64,000 nucleotides of DNA from Verrucomicrobiota bacterium (lineage in GTDB: Bacteria; Verrucomicrobiota; Verrucomicrobiia; Chthoniobacterales; Terrimicrobiaceae). Position numbers and translations under genes: made by a program. Where the stretch lies: NCBI GenBank assembly GCA_026398255.1, contig JAPLTG010000032.1:62001-126000 (forward strand), read 5' to 3'. Shown in pieces: positions 1 to 8,920 of the stretch (its first letter is position 1; the number at the start of each line of letters is the position of its first letter). The notes under the pieces were generated by a model. The model made no database searches. It was not told the DNA's origin and saw nothing but the letters and a program-made list of their open reading frames with translations.

Positions 1-1
1 A

Positions 2-778
2 AATTTTCAAATCACATTTCTCGGCACGGGCACATCGCACGGCATTCCAGTGATTGGCTGCGAGTGCGCCGTTTGCAAATCCAGTGACCCGCGCGATAAG
101 CGACTCCGCACCGCGATCCATATCCAAATGCCCTCGCTGTCCATCGCCGTGGATACGACCCCCGACTTTCGCACCCAATGCCTGCGCGAGGACATCACGC
201 GCCTCGATGCCGTCCTCTACACCCACTCGCATGTGGACCACATTTTGGGATTCGATGATCTGCGTCGTTTTTGCGAACTCGAAAACAAGGCGATTCCCGT
301 GCACGGATCGCACGAGACCCTCACCAGCCTCAAACGCGTTTTTCAATACGCTTTCGACGGTTCCGCTCGCTATCCGAACTATGTCCGCCCGGATCCCGTC
401 ACGATGAGCGGAAAGTTTGCGATGGACGGCTTCGACATCATCCCGGTCGATTTGCCGCACGGTCGGATGGTCACGAATGGATTGGTCTTCGAAAAAAATG
501 GCCGTCGCCTTTTTGCCTACTTCACCGATTGCCAGTCCGTGCCACCCGAGGCGGAAGAGGCCGCGCGGGGCGTCGAGGTTTTGGTCATCGATGCCTTGCG
601 CCACACCGCCCACTCGACTCATCTCACGGTTCAAGGTGCGCTGGAGGCGGCACGGCGCATCGGAGCGCGCCAGACCTGGTTTATCCACATGTGCCACGAA
701 CTCGGTCACGCTGCGACCGAGGCGGACCTGCCTCCGTATGTGCGGTTGGCCTACGATGGTCTGAGAATCCATGTTTAA
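2..778 (+). CDS. MBL-fold metallohydrolase, PhnP-like (5' end outside window)
   Basis: This is a metallo-beta-lactamase-fold hydrolase of the PhnP (cyclic phosphodiesterase) type. The frame is open to the left edge and begins with FLGTGTSHGIP, the usual first strand of the family, so the true start lies upstream; a GTG at 50 is internal to the domain. The motif GCECAVC (about residues 19-25 of the visible part) matches the structural zinc site CxCxxC of PhnP, and HSHVDH (about 75-80) is the HxHxDH metal motif. Further His ligands are plausible in LPHGR and WFIHMCH near the end. The next gene starts inside its last codons, so the two are probably co-transcribed. The fold and metal site are clear; the substrate is not. 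Confidence 0.85.
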   Translation, partial: NFQITFLGTGTSHGIPVIGCECAVCKSSDPRDKRLRTAIHIQMPSLSIAVDTTPDFRTQCLREDITRLDAVLYTHSHVDHILGFDDLRRFCELENKAIPVHGSHETLTSLKRVFQYAFDGSARYPNYVRPDPVTMSGKFAMDGFDIIPVDLPHGRMVTNGLVFEKNGRRLFAYFTDCQSVPPEAEEAARGVEVLVIDALRHTAHSTHLTVQGALEAARRIGARQTWFIHMCHELGHAATEADLPPYVRLAYDGLRIHV

Positions 779-2378
779 GCTCGCTGCTGGGTTTGTGGTG
801 TTTCTCGCGCTGTGGGTGCCCACTGCTTTGGCCAAAGACCGACTCGCCTCCGCGACATTGGTTGTATTCAACTCCAACGACCCCGAGTCGGCGGAACTAG
901 CACGCTACTATGCCTCGAAGCGATCGATCCCTGCCGCGCAGGTGATTGGCTTCGACCTCCCCGCTGGCGAGGAAATCACGCGGGAGGTTTTCAACCGCAA
1001 AATCGCCGATCCGCTCCGGAATCAACTCATCGAAAAGGGATGGTGGTTGGTCCGCCAACTTCCGGATGGCACCACGAGGGTTTTCGATACGCGCATCAGA
1101 TTCTTGGCTCTCATGCGGGGGGTTCCCCTGAAAATATCCTCGGATCCCTCCATTGAGCTCCCTCCGCCGATGGAGGGCATTCCGCCCGAGGTTTCAGGTC
1201 GCAACGATGCGAGTGTGGATAGCGAACTGGCTGCGATGGGATTGCCTGACTTTGTTCCCGGTGGGCTGATTCCCAATCCGTATTTTGGCCGTTTCACACC
1301 GATCCTTGAGGAGTCGGTTTCTCCGGGCCTTCTGCTTCCCTCGAGGCTCGATGCGCCAACGGCCGCGATGGTTCGGAAGATGATCGATGACTCGATCGCC
1401 ACCGAAAAAGAGGGCCTCTGGGGGTGGGCTTATGTGGATGGGCGCGATATCTCTAGCGGGGCGTATATAGAGGGGGATAACTGGATGCGCAAACTCGTCG
1501 AGATCCTCCGTCAGTCGGGAATCCCCACCATTTTTGATAATCTCCCCGAGACATTTCAGGAAAATTTCCCCATCACCGACGCAGCGGTTTATTTCGGTTG
1601 GTATGCCGGCGACATCAATGGCCCCTTTCTCCAAGAGGATTTTCGATTTCGACCCGGCGCTGTGGCGGTGCATCTCCACTCGTTCAGTGCGTCCTCGCTG
1701 AGAAGCTCTGCGAACCACTGGTGTGGTCCGCTCATCGCCCGAGGAGCCGCAGCCACACTCGGAAATGTGTATGAACCCTATCTCCCATTCACGGCGAATC
1801 TGGATGTCTTCCAAGATCGCTTGCTGGCTGGCGTGACCCTTGCCGAGGCCGGCTGGATGTCTCAGCGCGCGATCTCATGGATGGGAGTCGTCATCGGCGA
1901 TCCGCTCTATAAGCCTTATCAAGCATGGAATCAGTTTTCCGATCCGCGCAGTCGGCAAGAGAATCCCTTCCGTCGCTTTCGCAGCATCACACGCTCCTCA
2001 CGTTCCAATATTCTTCTCGCCATGTTGCCGATCCATGAAGCCACCATGGAAACGGGGAACAGCATGTTTCTCGAGGCATTGGGCAACGCGCAGATGGATG
2101 CGGATCACCTCCCTCCCGCATTGGATTCATTTCGAGAGGCTCTGAAAATTGCAAAAGATCCTGAGGTCCAAGCTCGGCTCGAACTCGAAATCGCCTTCGT
2201 CTCACGGAGAATTTCTCCAGAGGAATTCCAGGAAGTTTCGCCCGAGGAAATTCCGCCCCATGAAACATTCGCCGAGGAATCGGACACTCAGAAAAATGAA
2301 GTCGACCCATCCCTTGAAAAGCCAAAAGAGGAGACACCTTTAGATTGGTTGCTAAATCTTCCCTATCCCGACTTGTGA
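771..2378 (+). CDS. TIGR03790 family secreted protein
   Basis: A 535-residue exported protein of unknown function. Residues 1-21 form a signal peptide ending PTALA. The region LVVFNSNDPESAELARYYA followed by KRSIP matches the opening of the TIGR03790 family, which I recall from Verrucomicrobia, Planctomycetes and some other environmental phyla. The last 120 residues include a helical TPR-like stretch (around PPALDSFREALKIAKDPEV) and an acidic tail. The start overlaps the end of the upstream hydrolase by 8 bases, and its own 3' end overlaps the following DUF2851 frame. No catalytic residues are known for the family, so I assign no reaction. Confidence 0.8.
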   Translation: MFKLAAGFVVFLALWVPTALAKDRLASATLVVFNSNDPESAELARYYASKRSIPAAQVIGFDLPAGEEITREVFNRKIADPLRNQLIEKGWWLVRQLPDGTTRVFDTRIRFLALMRGVPLKISSDPSIELPPPMEGIPPEVSGRNDASVDSELAAMGLPDFVPGGLIPNPYFGRFTPILEESVSPGLLLPSRLDAPTAAMVRKMIDDSIATEKEGLWGWAYVDGRDISSGAYIEGDNWMRKLVEILRQSGIPTIFDNLPETFQENFPITDAAVYFGWYAGDINGPFLQEDFRFRPGAVAVHLHSFSASSLRSSANHWCGPLIARGAAATLGNVYEPYLPFTANLDVFQDRLLAGVTLAEAGWMSQRAISWMGVVIGDPLYKPYQAWNQFSDPRSRQENPFRRFRSITRSSRSNILLAMLPIHEATMETGNSMFLEALGNAQMDADHLPPALDSFREALKIAKDPEVQARLELEIAFVSRRISPEEFQEVSPEEIPPHETFAEESDTQKNEVDPSLEKPKEETPLDWLLNLPYPDL

Positions 2379-3661
2379 GCGCCAGCGCCGCATATGCCAA
2401 TGCCCGAATGGGGTGTGTTTTTGCGGAAATGCCGCTCGCTCGACCCCGCGAACTCGAAATCCAGGCGCGACTTTTCCGGGGAGATTTTGGCTTCGAATGG
2501 ACGACCCACTGCGGCGAAAAACTCCGCATTCTTCATTTCGGGGAGTGGAATCGCGAGGCGGGCCCCGATTTCAAAAATGCGCGGATCGAATTTGAAAAAC
2601 GCGGGATCGAGGAGGGAGATATCGAAGTCGATTGGGATGCCCGGGATTGGGAGACGCATGGCCACGCCGTGAACCCCTCGTTCGCCAACACGAGGCTCCA
2701 CTTTTATGTCAATGCAGCGGGTGCGGCCTCCTTCGCGAGAAGCTCGGATCATCGCCACATTCCTCAAGCCCGCTTGCTCGTGGAATGTCCTCCTCCGTCT
2801 GTTTCGAAATGCTCGGCGCCGGCTGTTTCTCTGGAGGCGGCGCGAACCATGATCGACCGCGCCGCGAAGTTCCGGTTGGAAACCAAAGGCGCGGCATTTT
2901 CTTCAGCAACTCGGCTTCACGGTCCCAATGCCGCCTTGTTTTTTGGGATCGCCGCCGGGCTAGGCTACAAAAACAACTCCATCCCCTTTCTTCTCGCCGT
3001 CCAGCGAACGGGGTGGAAAGCCGCTCAAGGAAATGATGTCGAGGCCTTGCTTTTCGGAATCTCTGGTTTTTTGGAGCCTCGAAGTTTCGATGAGGCGGAC
3101 GACATCACAAAGACCTACCTCAAGCCGCTCTGGGATTCGTGGTGGAAGGTTCGAGACTCCTTTTCGCGGTGCGTCCTGCCGCGTTCCATCTGGAAGTTTT
3201 CCGGGCTTCGTCCGCCGAATCATCCGCACCGGCGAATCGGGGCGCTGGCATCGGTCGCCCGAAAATTTCAGAAACTCCAAAAGCAGATCGGCGAGTCCAA
3301 GGAAAAGGGATTCCTCCGTTTTTTTGAGGAATTGGATCATCCCTACTGGACCCACCATTGGAACCTCTCTGCGGATCCGCTGGCGAAATCCGTGGCACTG
3401 GTGGGCGCCGATCGCGCTACAGATTTGCTCCTGAATGCTTATCTGCCGATGCTTGATCCGGAGGACGCCGCCAAGATTCTCCTGGCCGCCCGTGGTCCCC
3501 AAGCGAGTGGAATTTTGGAACGAGCGACCGTTTGGTTGCTCGGTTGCGAATCGCGGGAGTTTCTCCGGACCGCGTGGGACCAACAGGGTCTTCTGCAACT
3601 TTACCGGGATTTTGGCGCGGCCTCTTCCTCCGAAGCGCTCGAAAACATCGGCGGCGTCTAG
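2345..3661 (+). CDS. DUF2851 family protein
   Basis: A cytoplasmic protein of unknown function. The N-terminal part (ELEIQARLFRGDF, then FGEWNREAGPDFKNARI and GDIEVDWDARDWETHGH) is the hallmark of DUF2851, a family known mainly from Bacteroidetes and Verrucomicrobia. The invariant acidic residues and GPDF motif look nuclease-like, but that is only an impression. The longest frame begins at a TTG inside the upstream gene; an ATG at 2408 gives MGCVFAEMPL and keeps the whole domain, so it may be the true start. The 3' end overlaps the convergent folB by 4 bases. Confidence 0.75.
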   Translation: MVAKSSLSRLVSASAAYANARMGCVFAEMPLARPRELEIQARLFRGDFGFEWTTHCGEKLRILHFGEWNREAGPDFKNARIEFEKRGIEEGDIEVDWDARDWETHGHAVNPSFANTRLHFYVNAAGAASFARSSDHRHIPQARLLVECPPPSVSKCSAPAVSLEAARTMIDRAAKFRLETKGAAFSSATRLHGPNAALFFGIAAGLGYKNNSIPFLLAVQRTGWKAAQGNDVEALLFGISGFLEPRSFDEADDITKTYLKPLWDSWWKVRDSFSRCVLPRSIWKFSGLRPPNHPHRRIGALASVARKFQKLQKQIGESKEKGFLRFFEELDHPYWTHHWNLSADPLAKSVALVGADRATDLLLNAYLPMLDPEDAAKILLAARGPQASGILERATVWLLGCESREFLRTAWDQQGLLQLYRDFGAASSSEALENIGGV

Positions 3662-4008
3662 CCTCTCACACGGGTGCAGCGCACGGCGACATTCCGAGTT
3701 TCTGGGAGGATGAATTTTCGCAATTCCACCTCGACGCTAACGGCATCGAATTCGGCTAGGATTTTACCGGCCACCTCGTCGGCGAGAGTTTCGATGAGGT
3801 TTCTGGATTTTTCGGCTGCGATTTCGGAAACGCGGTGGCACACCCGGGCGTAGTCGATCGTATTGGAAAGGGTGTCTTTCATTTGATCAAAAGACATGGC
3901 GGTGCGGATGCGGAGATCGAATTCCAATTCCTGCATTTCCGCGCGTTCCTCGTCTGGAACGCCAATGTTGGCGCGGACCCGCAGGCCGGAGATCAAAATC
4001 TCGCTCAT
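3658..4008 (-). CDS. folB: Dihydroneopterin aldolase
   Basis: A 116-residue single-domain protein of the FolB/FolX family, which converts 7,8-dihydroneopterin to 6-hydroxymethyl-dihydropterin and glycolaldehyde in folate synthesis. It shows the characteristic opening ILISGLRVRANIGVPDEER, the NTIDYARVCHRV segment and the ETLADEVA helix with the substrate-binding Glu. Length is normal. It is the last gene of a leftward run hisF-fur-HAD-folB and overlaps the HAD gene by 4 bases. No other folate gene is visible here. FolX-type epimerase activity cannot be excluded from sequence alone. Confidence 0.85.
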   Translation of the reverse strand: MSEILISGLRVRANIGVPDEERAEMQELEFDLRIRTAMSFDQMKDTLSNTIDYARVCHRVSEIAAEKSRNLIETLADEVAGKILAEFDAVSVEVELRKFILPETRNVAVRCTRVRG

Positions 4009-4619
4009 AGGAGTCTTTGCACGGCCGCGATATCTTTCGCGATGATGGTTGGGTGGGCGGAGAGGAGTTTTTCAATGCGGTCAAAACCCGAAAGCACGGC
4101 GACATCGAGCACGCCGCCATGTTTTGCTGTTTCGACATCGTGCACCATGTCCCCGACAAACATCGTTTCCCGGGGATCAAGCGATTGCGTGTGAAGGATC
4201 TCGCGGATTTTTTCCCGCTTATCCATAACCTCGGTGTAGGCGACTTCAAAATCTTCCAAGACCCCGAGCCGGCCGCCTTGAATTTCGAAATGCGAGGTTT
4301 TGATCGAGCTCAGCAAAAAAGCCCGGCGATTGGTGGTGCGGCAGAATTGCAGGAACTCCTGCGCGCCAGGGAGGAGTTCGATCTCATCGTTCAGACCGTG
4401 AAAAAATCGCTCATACAGCGCCTCCAAACCCTCCGCCGTGGCTTCTGGAAGGAGGTCTGCGTAGAAGCCGGAAAATGGCAGTCGAAAGTGGAACCGGAAT
4501 TCCTCGAGCGTCAGGGGATCGCGTCCGTATTCGGCAAAAATGAGATTCGTCGCTTTGAGAACAGCGGAGAGGTCGTCAGCCAGCGTGCCGGACCAATCAA
4601 GAAGGACATTTTTGATCAT
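4005..4619 (-). CDS. HAD-family hydrolase (phosphatase-like)
   Basis: A 204-residue haloacid dehalogenase-superfamily protein with a helical cap, similar in layout to phosphoglycolate phosphatases. Motif I is LLDWSGTLADD: the nucleophile Asp is present, but the usual second Asp (DxD) is Ser. Motif II is FLLSSIK and motif IV is FVGDMVHDVETA, with the two Mg-binding Asp. I chose the ATG at 4619 because it begins MIKNVLLDWSG and shares an ATGA overlap with the upstream Fur gene; the frame stays open upstream but loses family similarity. The substrate is unknown. Phosphonatases also lack the second Asp (DxA), so the reaction need not be a simple phosphatase. Confidence 0.8.
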   Translation of the reverse strand: MIKNVLLDWSGTLADDLSAVLKATNLIFAEYGRDPLTLEEFRFHFRLPFSGFYADLLPEATAEGLEALYERFFHGLNDEIELLPGAQEFLQFCRTTNRRAFLLSSIKTSHFEIQGGRLGVLEDFEVAYTEVMDKREKIREILHTQSLDPRETMFVGDMVHDVETAKHGGVLDVAVLSGFDRIEKLLSAHPTIIAKDIAAVQRLL

Positions 4620-5065
4620 TTCGAACAGGAGGAACAAACGCCGAAAAACTCGAGCGAGTGGCTCAGGTCGCGGAAGCCATATTGCCGAGCGATGAGTTTT
4701 TCCGAGTCGCCGATGGGGCAGGGGATGTCGATGAGAACCACATCGCCGCAATCGCGACACACGAGGTGGTCGTAATGCTTGTGCGGGTCGCTCAGCTCGT
4801 AGTGGCTCCGGGACCGCTGGAGATTCACTTTATGAACGAGACGGAGTTTTTCCATTAAAAGAACAGTGCGAAAAACCGTGGCGTAGTCGGGAGTCGCGGC
4901 ACTTTGTTGTCCAGCTGCTGACTGGATTTCTTGGAGTGTCATCGGACCCTTCGCCTCAAAAAGCGCACGCAGGATGCCTTCGCGTTTTTTCGTCATGCGC
5001 AGCCCCTCGCGGCGTAGCAACTCGCTGACTTTCTGGAGGGAGAAGGAGGCTTCGTGGTTCGGCAT
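4616..5065 (-). CDS. Fur-family metal-responsive regulator
   Basis: A 149-residue transcription regulator. An N-terminal winged helix (LRREGLRMTKKREGILRAL, then ATPDYATVFRTVLLMEKL) is followed by the dimer and metal domain: HKHYDHLVCRDCG carries the His/Asp cluster and first CxxC, and CSSC near the C-terminus is the second. The four Cys suggest a structural zinc site. It lies between hisF (30 bases upstream) and the HAD gene (ATGA overlap). Whether it is Fur, Zur or PerR cannot be decided from the sequence; a zinc importer lies 52 kb away in the window, but no shared operator was recognised. Confidence 0.85.
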   Translation of the reverse strand: MPNHEASFSLQKVSELLRREGLRMTKKREGILRALFEAKGPMTLQEIQSAAGQQSAATPDYATVFRTVLLMEKLRLVHKVNLQRSRSHYELSDPHKHYDHLVCRDCGDVVLIDIPCPIGDSEKLIARQYGFRDLSHSLEFFGVCSSCSK

Positions 5066-5095
5066 ACGTCAAAAATATCCCCTGTCAGCCCACGA

Positions 5096-5866
5096 TCAAT
5101 CGCCGAATCGCCGGCGCACCGGAAGCCCTCGAGAGGCGAGGTGGGCCTTGGCTTCCGAGACTGTGTGCTTTCCGAAATGAAAAATGCTGGCTGCCAGCAC
5201 GGCGTCCGCTTTTCCGCGCTCTAAAACTTCGGCAAGATGTTCGAGTTCCCCGGCACCTCCGCTGGCGATCACAGGAATTTGGACCGCCTCCGATACGGCC
5301 TTGGTCAATTCCAGATCGTAGCCGCCGCAAGTTCCATCGGCATCCATGCTGGTGAGTAGAATTTCCCCGGCACCCAGTCGCTCGGCCTCACGCACCCACT
5401 CGAGGGCGTCACGCTCGGTTCGTTTGCGTCCGCCGTGCGTATAGACTCTCCACTTCCCTGGGCCATCGCGTTTGGCGTCCACTGCCACCACCACACACTG
5501 AGAGCCAAAGGCCTCCGCACCCTCGGAAATCAGCTCCGGGCGTTGGAGGGCCGAAGTATTCACGCTGACTTTGTCGGCACCGGCACGGAGCATGATCCGA
5601 AAATCTTCCACACTACGGATTCCACCGCCAACGGTGAGGGGCATGAAACATTGCTCGGCCGTGCGCTCCACCACGGAGACCATCGTGGCGCGACCATCGC
5701 TCGAGGCAGTGATGTCTAGAAACACCAACTCATCGGCGCCTTGGGCGTCATAAATTTTGGCGCACTCGACGGGATCGCCTGCGTCGCGCAAGTTCAGGAA
5801 TTTTGTTCCCTTCACCACGCGACCATCCGTCACATCGAGGCAGGGAATGATTCGTTTGGCCAACAT
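5096..5866 (-). CDS. hisF: Imidazole glycerol phosphate synthase, cyclase subunit
   Basis: HisF is a (beta/alpha)8 barrel that uses ammonia from HisH to close the imidazole ring, giving IGP and AICAR. The start [12 protein letters not shown] is the family N-terminus, with the catalytic Asp in CLDV; the second catalytic Asp is in VVAVDAKR. Phosphate-binding loops are visible as [10 protein letters not shown] and VIASGGAGE. Length (256 residues) is standard. An in-frame start 12 bases upstream (5878) is possible but unnecessary. No hisH is adjacent. It opens the leftward run that continues into the Fur and HAD genes, and is divergent from the amidase at 5971. Confidence 0.93.
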   Translation of the reverse strand: MLAKRIIPCLDVTDGRVVKGTKFLNLRDAGDPVECAKIYDAQGADELVFLDITASSDGRATMVSVVERTAEQCFMPLTVGGGIRSVEDFRIMLRAGADKVSVNTSALQRPELISEGAEAFGSQCVVVAVDAKRDGPGKWRVYTHGGRKRTERDALEWVREAERLGAGEILLTSMDADGTCGGYDLELTKAVSEAVQIPVIASGGAGELEHLAEVLERGKADAVLAASIFHFGKHTVSEAKAHLASRGLPVRRRFGD

Positions 5867-5970
5867 ACCGACATCCACGCCGCACAGGGCCCGGAAATCG
5901 AGAGGAAAATTCCAACCCCGGCCGAAATGGGTTGCGCCGGATGTTGCCGGATTTTTAGTGTGTCCGTGTG

Positions 5971-6663
5971 ATGTTTCGAGGGAATGGGATTTCGGGCTTT
6001 CGCGATTGGCCGTTGGGCGGTTCGCGCCTATTTTCGTGGGCCTCTCCGATCCTCGGGCTCCTTGCTTGTCTTTTTTTGTCGGCGTGCGGGTCGCTCTCCT
6101 CGCACCGCACCGGCACCGGTTTTTTCGATACGGTGGTAATTGACGCCGGGCATGGCGGCCACGACCCCGGCGCCCGGGCTGTTAAAGGAAATCACGAAAA
6201 AGTCCTCGCTCTGGATATTTCCCTGCGCGTCTCCCGAATCCTCCGCGCCTCCGGGCTTCGGGTGGTTGAAACCCGCACCGGCGATTATTTTGTTCCACTC
6301 GACAAACGCGTTTCGATCTCGAATCGCACGAGGGACTCCGTGTTCGTGAGCATTCATCTCAATTGGGCCAGACGCTCCCGCGCCTCGGGCGTTGAGACCT
6401 TCTTTTACTCCTCTCGCTCTTCGCGACTCGCCGCCAATATCCAACGAGAAATCGTCCGTCCCTACGGAGCAAAAAATCGAGGGATCAAGCCGGGTCGCTA
6501 CTATGTTATTAGAAAAAATAAACGCCCTGCGGTCTTGGTCGAGTTGGGCTTTGTCTCGAATTCCAACGAAAACAATTCCCTCCAAAAATCCCACATTCGT
6601 CAAAAGCTCGCCGAAGCGGTGGCGCGAGGAATTCTTGCGGAAAAAAACGGTCGATTTCCTTGA
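5971..6663 (+). CDS. N-acetylmuramoyl-L-alanine amidase, probable lipoprotein
   Basis: An Amidase_3 zinc enzyme that cleaves the MurNAc-L-Ala bond in peptidoglycan. A long N-terminal segment ends with FLSACGSL, a good lipobox, so the mature protein is probably lipid-anchored. The catalytic domain follows directly: [12 protein letters not shown] (Zn His), [14 protein letters not shown] (Zn His) and [10 protein letters not shown] (catalytic Glu), all intact. No LysM or AMIN domain is present, so targeting would rely on the lipid anchor. A GTG one codon upstream (5968) is also possible. A second amidase, of different layout, lies at 23869-24987. Confidence 0.88.
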   Translation: MFRGNGISGFRDWPLGGSRLFSWASPILGLLACLFLSACGSLSSHRTGTGFFDTVVIDAGHGGHDPGARAVKGNHEKVLALDISLRVSRILRASGLRVVETRTGDYFVPLDKRVSISNRTRDSVFVSIHLNWARRSRASGVETFFYSSRSSRLAANIQREIVRPYGAKNRGIKPGRYYVIRKNKRPAVLVELGFVSNSNENNSLQKSHIRQKLAEAVARGILAEKNGRFP

Positions 6664-6676
6664 TCGGAAGCCCGGC

Positions 6677-7594
6677 CTACTTGCGGTTAAGCGCTTCGAT
6701 TTTTTCCCAGAGCGCTTTTTCTTCGGCTGAGGGATTTTCGGGAATTGAGATGCCCACCACGGCGTAGAGGTCGCCTCGCGTGCTGGCCCCTTCCGGCAAT
6801 CCCATGCCCGTCAGTCGGAATTTTTTTCCGGTCTGGGTGCCGGCAGGAATTTTGAGTTTCACCCGCCCTCCGAGCGTGGGGACAGTCACGCTGCAACCCA
6901 GCACGGCATCCCATGCAGGGATATCCAATTCGTAAACAAGGTTAGCCCCTTCAATTTCAAAATCGGGGTGGCGTTGGAATTTCACACGAAGAAAGAGATC
7001 ACCCGCCCCGGCACCGCCCGCTCCGGTTCCACCTTGGCCGGCGAGTCGGATGCGTTGTCCCTCGCGAATGCCCTTGGGGATTTTCACGGTGTAGGTTTCG
7101 AGTTTTTTCGAGGACCCGCGACGGAAGGAAACTTGGCGCGACGAGCCATGGAGAGCCTCTTCCAGGGTGACCATGATGTCGGCTTCCACATCCTGACCGC
7201 GCTGGGGAATCCCCCCAAATCCTCCCCGGCGGCCGCCGAACATTTGCTCGAAGAAATCGCTGAAGCCCGTTCCGCCAAATGAAAAATCCTCCTCCGAACC
7301 TTGTGGCCCCGGCGTGGGACGAAATCCTCCCCGGCGCGGAACGCCTCCTCCGGCTTGTGGGCCGTGCTGCCAATCCGCTCCATAATCATCGTAGCGCTTC
7401 CGTTTTTCGGGGTCGCCGAGGACTTCGTAGGCTTCGTTGATCTCCTTGAATTTCTCCTCCGCCTCCTTTTTATCCTTGGCGGTATCCGGGTGGTGCTGGC
7501 GAGCCAGTTTGCGGAATGCGGTCTTGATCTCGGCAGCGCTGGCCGATTTGGAAACACCGAGGGTCTGGTAGTAATCGCGGAACTTTGCGGACAT
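6677..7594 (-). CDS. DnaJ-like co-chaperone without zinc finger (CbpA type)
   Basis: A 305-residue J-domain protein that would stimulate the ATPase of DnaK. It has an N-terminal J domain (DYYQTLGVSKSASAAEIK ... QHHPD), a Gly/Phe-rich linker (GGTGFSDFFEQMFGG), and two C-terminal beta-sandwich substrate-binding domains (GQDVEADIMVTLEEALHG, GTQTGKKFRLTGMG). The four CxxCxGxG zinc repeats of true DnaJ are absent, so it belongs to the CbpA/type II group. The start at MSAKFRDYY was chosen from the J domain; the frame runs far upstream but only as antisense of serS. It is divergent from serS with 54 bases between the starts. Confidence 0.88.
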   Translation of the reverse strand: MSAKFRDYYQTLGVSKSASAAEIKTAFRKLARQHHPDTAKDKKEAEEKFKEINEAYEVLGDPEKRKRYDDYGADWQHGPQAGGGVPRRGGFRPTPGPQGSEEDFSFGGTGFSDFFEQMFGGRRGGFGGIPQRGQDVEADIMVTLEEALHGSSRQVSFRRGSSKKLETYTVKIPKGIREGQRIRLAGQGGTGAGGAGAGDLFLRVKFQRHPDFEIEGANLVYELDIPAWDAVLGCSVTVPTLGGRVKLKIPAGTQTGKKFRLTGMGLPEGASTRGDLYAVVGISIPENPSAEEKALWEKIEALNRK

Positions 7595-7648
7595 GTTGGA
7601 CGAAAATCGTTGGCCCATTTTGCCGAAATTCTCCATCCTGTCCAACCC

Positions 7649-8920
7649 ATGCTCGATATTCGTCTTATTCGGGAACAACCCGACCTCGTCAAAAGCCGTC
7701 TCGCCACGCGCTCGCCAGCCCATGTGGAAACGATCGATGCCATCCTCGCGATCGACATCGATCGTCGCGCCGCTGAAACGCGCTTGCAGACCCTCCAAAG
7801 TGATCGCAATCGACTCAGCAAGGAAATCGGTAAACTCCGGGCCCAAAAGCTCGACTCTGCCGATCTCGAAGCGCAGGTAAAAAAAATCGCAGAGGAGATG
7901 GATCAGGCCTCCACCGAAGCCGAGAGCCTTTCTGCCAAGCAGCGGGAGATTCTTTTGAACCTCCCGAACATGCCTCAAGCCGATATTCCCATGGGACGGG
8001 ACGCCGCTGACAATCCTGTGGTTCGCACCCACGGTGAAAAGCCGGTTATCGCCAATCCCAAGGATCATGTCGTTCTTGCCGAATCGCTCGGCCTCATCGA
8101 TCCCGACCGCGCGACGAAAATCAGCGGCAGTGGATTTGCTGTTTACATCGGCCAGGGAGCAAGGCTCGAGAGGGCTCTCTTGAATTTTCTGATCGATACC
8201 CACACCCGCGAGCATGGCTACACCGAGGTGAGCACGCCATTTGTCGTTCGCCGTGAGTGCATGGTCGGCACCGGACAACTCCCGAAGTTCGAGGAGGACA
8301 TGTATGGAGTCGATGGCGGCGGGCTTTTTCTGGTTCCCACCGCCGAGGTGCCCGTGACGAATCTCCACCGCGAGGAAATCGTCAGCGCCGCCAATTTTCC
8401 GATCCAGTATGCCGCCTACACTCCGTGCTTCCGCCGCGAGGCAGGATCGGCTGGACGCGAGACGCGGGGGCTCATTCGCATGCACCAGTTCGACAAAGTG
8501 GAACTCGTTAAAATCTGCTCGCCTGAGCAGTCCAATGCCGAACTCGAATCGCTCACGGCCAACGCCGAGCGCATCCTTCAAAAGCTCGGGCTCCACTACC
8601 GTGTGATCGTGCTTTGCACCGGCGATATGGGCTTTGGCTCCGCGAAAACTTACGACATCGAGGTCTGGGCCCCCGGCCAGAATTCCTACCTCGAGGTATC
8701 GAGCTGCTCGAATTTCGAGGACTACCAAGCGCGCCGAATGAACCTCCGATTCAAGGGGGAGGACGGCAAAAACCGCTATTGCCACACGCTGAACGGCTCT
8801 GGAACCGCTCTGGCCCGGCTTTATGTGGCGCTGTTGGAAAACTACCAGCAGCCCGATGGCACAGTCGGAATCCCTGAAGCGCTCCAACCTTACTTCGGTG
8901 CCGACAAAATCTCGAAATAA
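7649..8920 (+). CDS. serS: Seryl-tRNA synthetase
   Basis: A class II aminoacyl-tRNA synthetase charging tRNA-Ser and, in most bacteria, tRNA-Sec. The start MLDIRLIREQPDLVK is the family N-terminus, followed by the long coiled-coil arm (about residues 25-100) that grips the tRNA-Ser variable arm. The catalytic core shows PTAEVPVTNL, CFRREAGSAGRETRGLIRMH (motif 2), EVSSCSNFEDYQARR and the motif 3 region NGSGTALAR. The protein is 423 residues, a normal length. It overlaps the start of tilS. Confidence 0.96.
   Translation: MLDIRLIREQPDLVKSRLATRSPAHVETIDAILAIDIDRRAAETRLQTLQSDRNRLSKEIGKLRAQKLDSADLEAQVKKIAEEMDQASTEAESLSAKQREILLNLPNMPQADIPMGRDAADNPVVRTHGEKPVIANPKDHVVLAESLGLIDPDRATKISGSGFAVYIGQGARLERALLNFLIDTHTREHGYTEVSTPFVVRRECMVGTGQLPKFEEDMYGVDGGGLFLVPTAEVPVTNLHREEIVSAANFPIQYAAYTPCFRREAGSAGRETRGLIRMHQFDKVELVKICSPEQSNAELESLTANAERILQKLGLHYRVIVLCTGDMGFGSAKTYDIEVWAPGQNSYLEVSSCSNFEDYQARRMNLRFKGEDGKNRYCHTLNGSGTALARLYVALLENYQQPDGTVGIPEALQPYFGADKISK

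Noticed and set aside
6677-8887. A 736-codon minus-strand frame spanning dnaJ and serS
   Set aside because: Only its 3' part (from 7594 down) has J-domain similarity; the rest is the antisense of serS.
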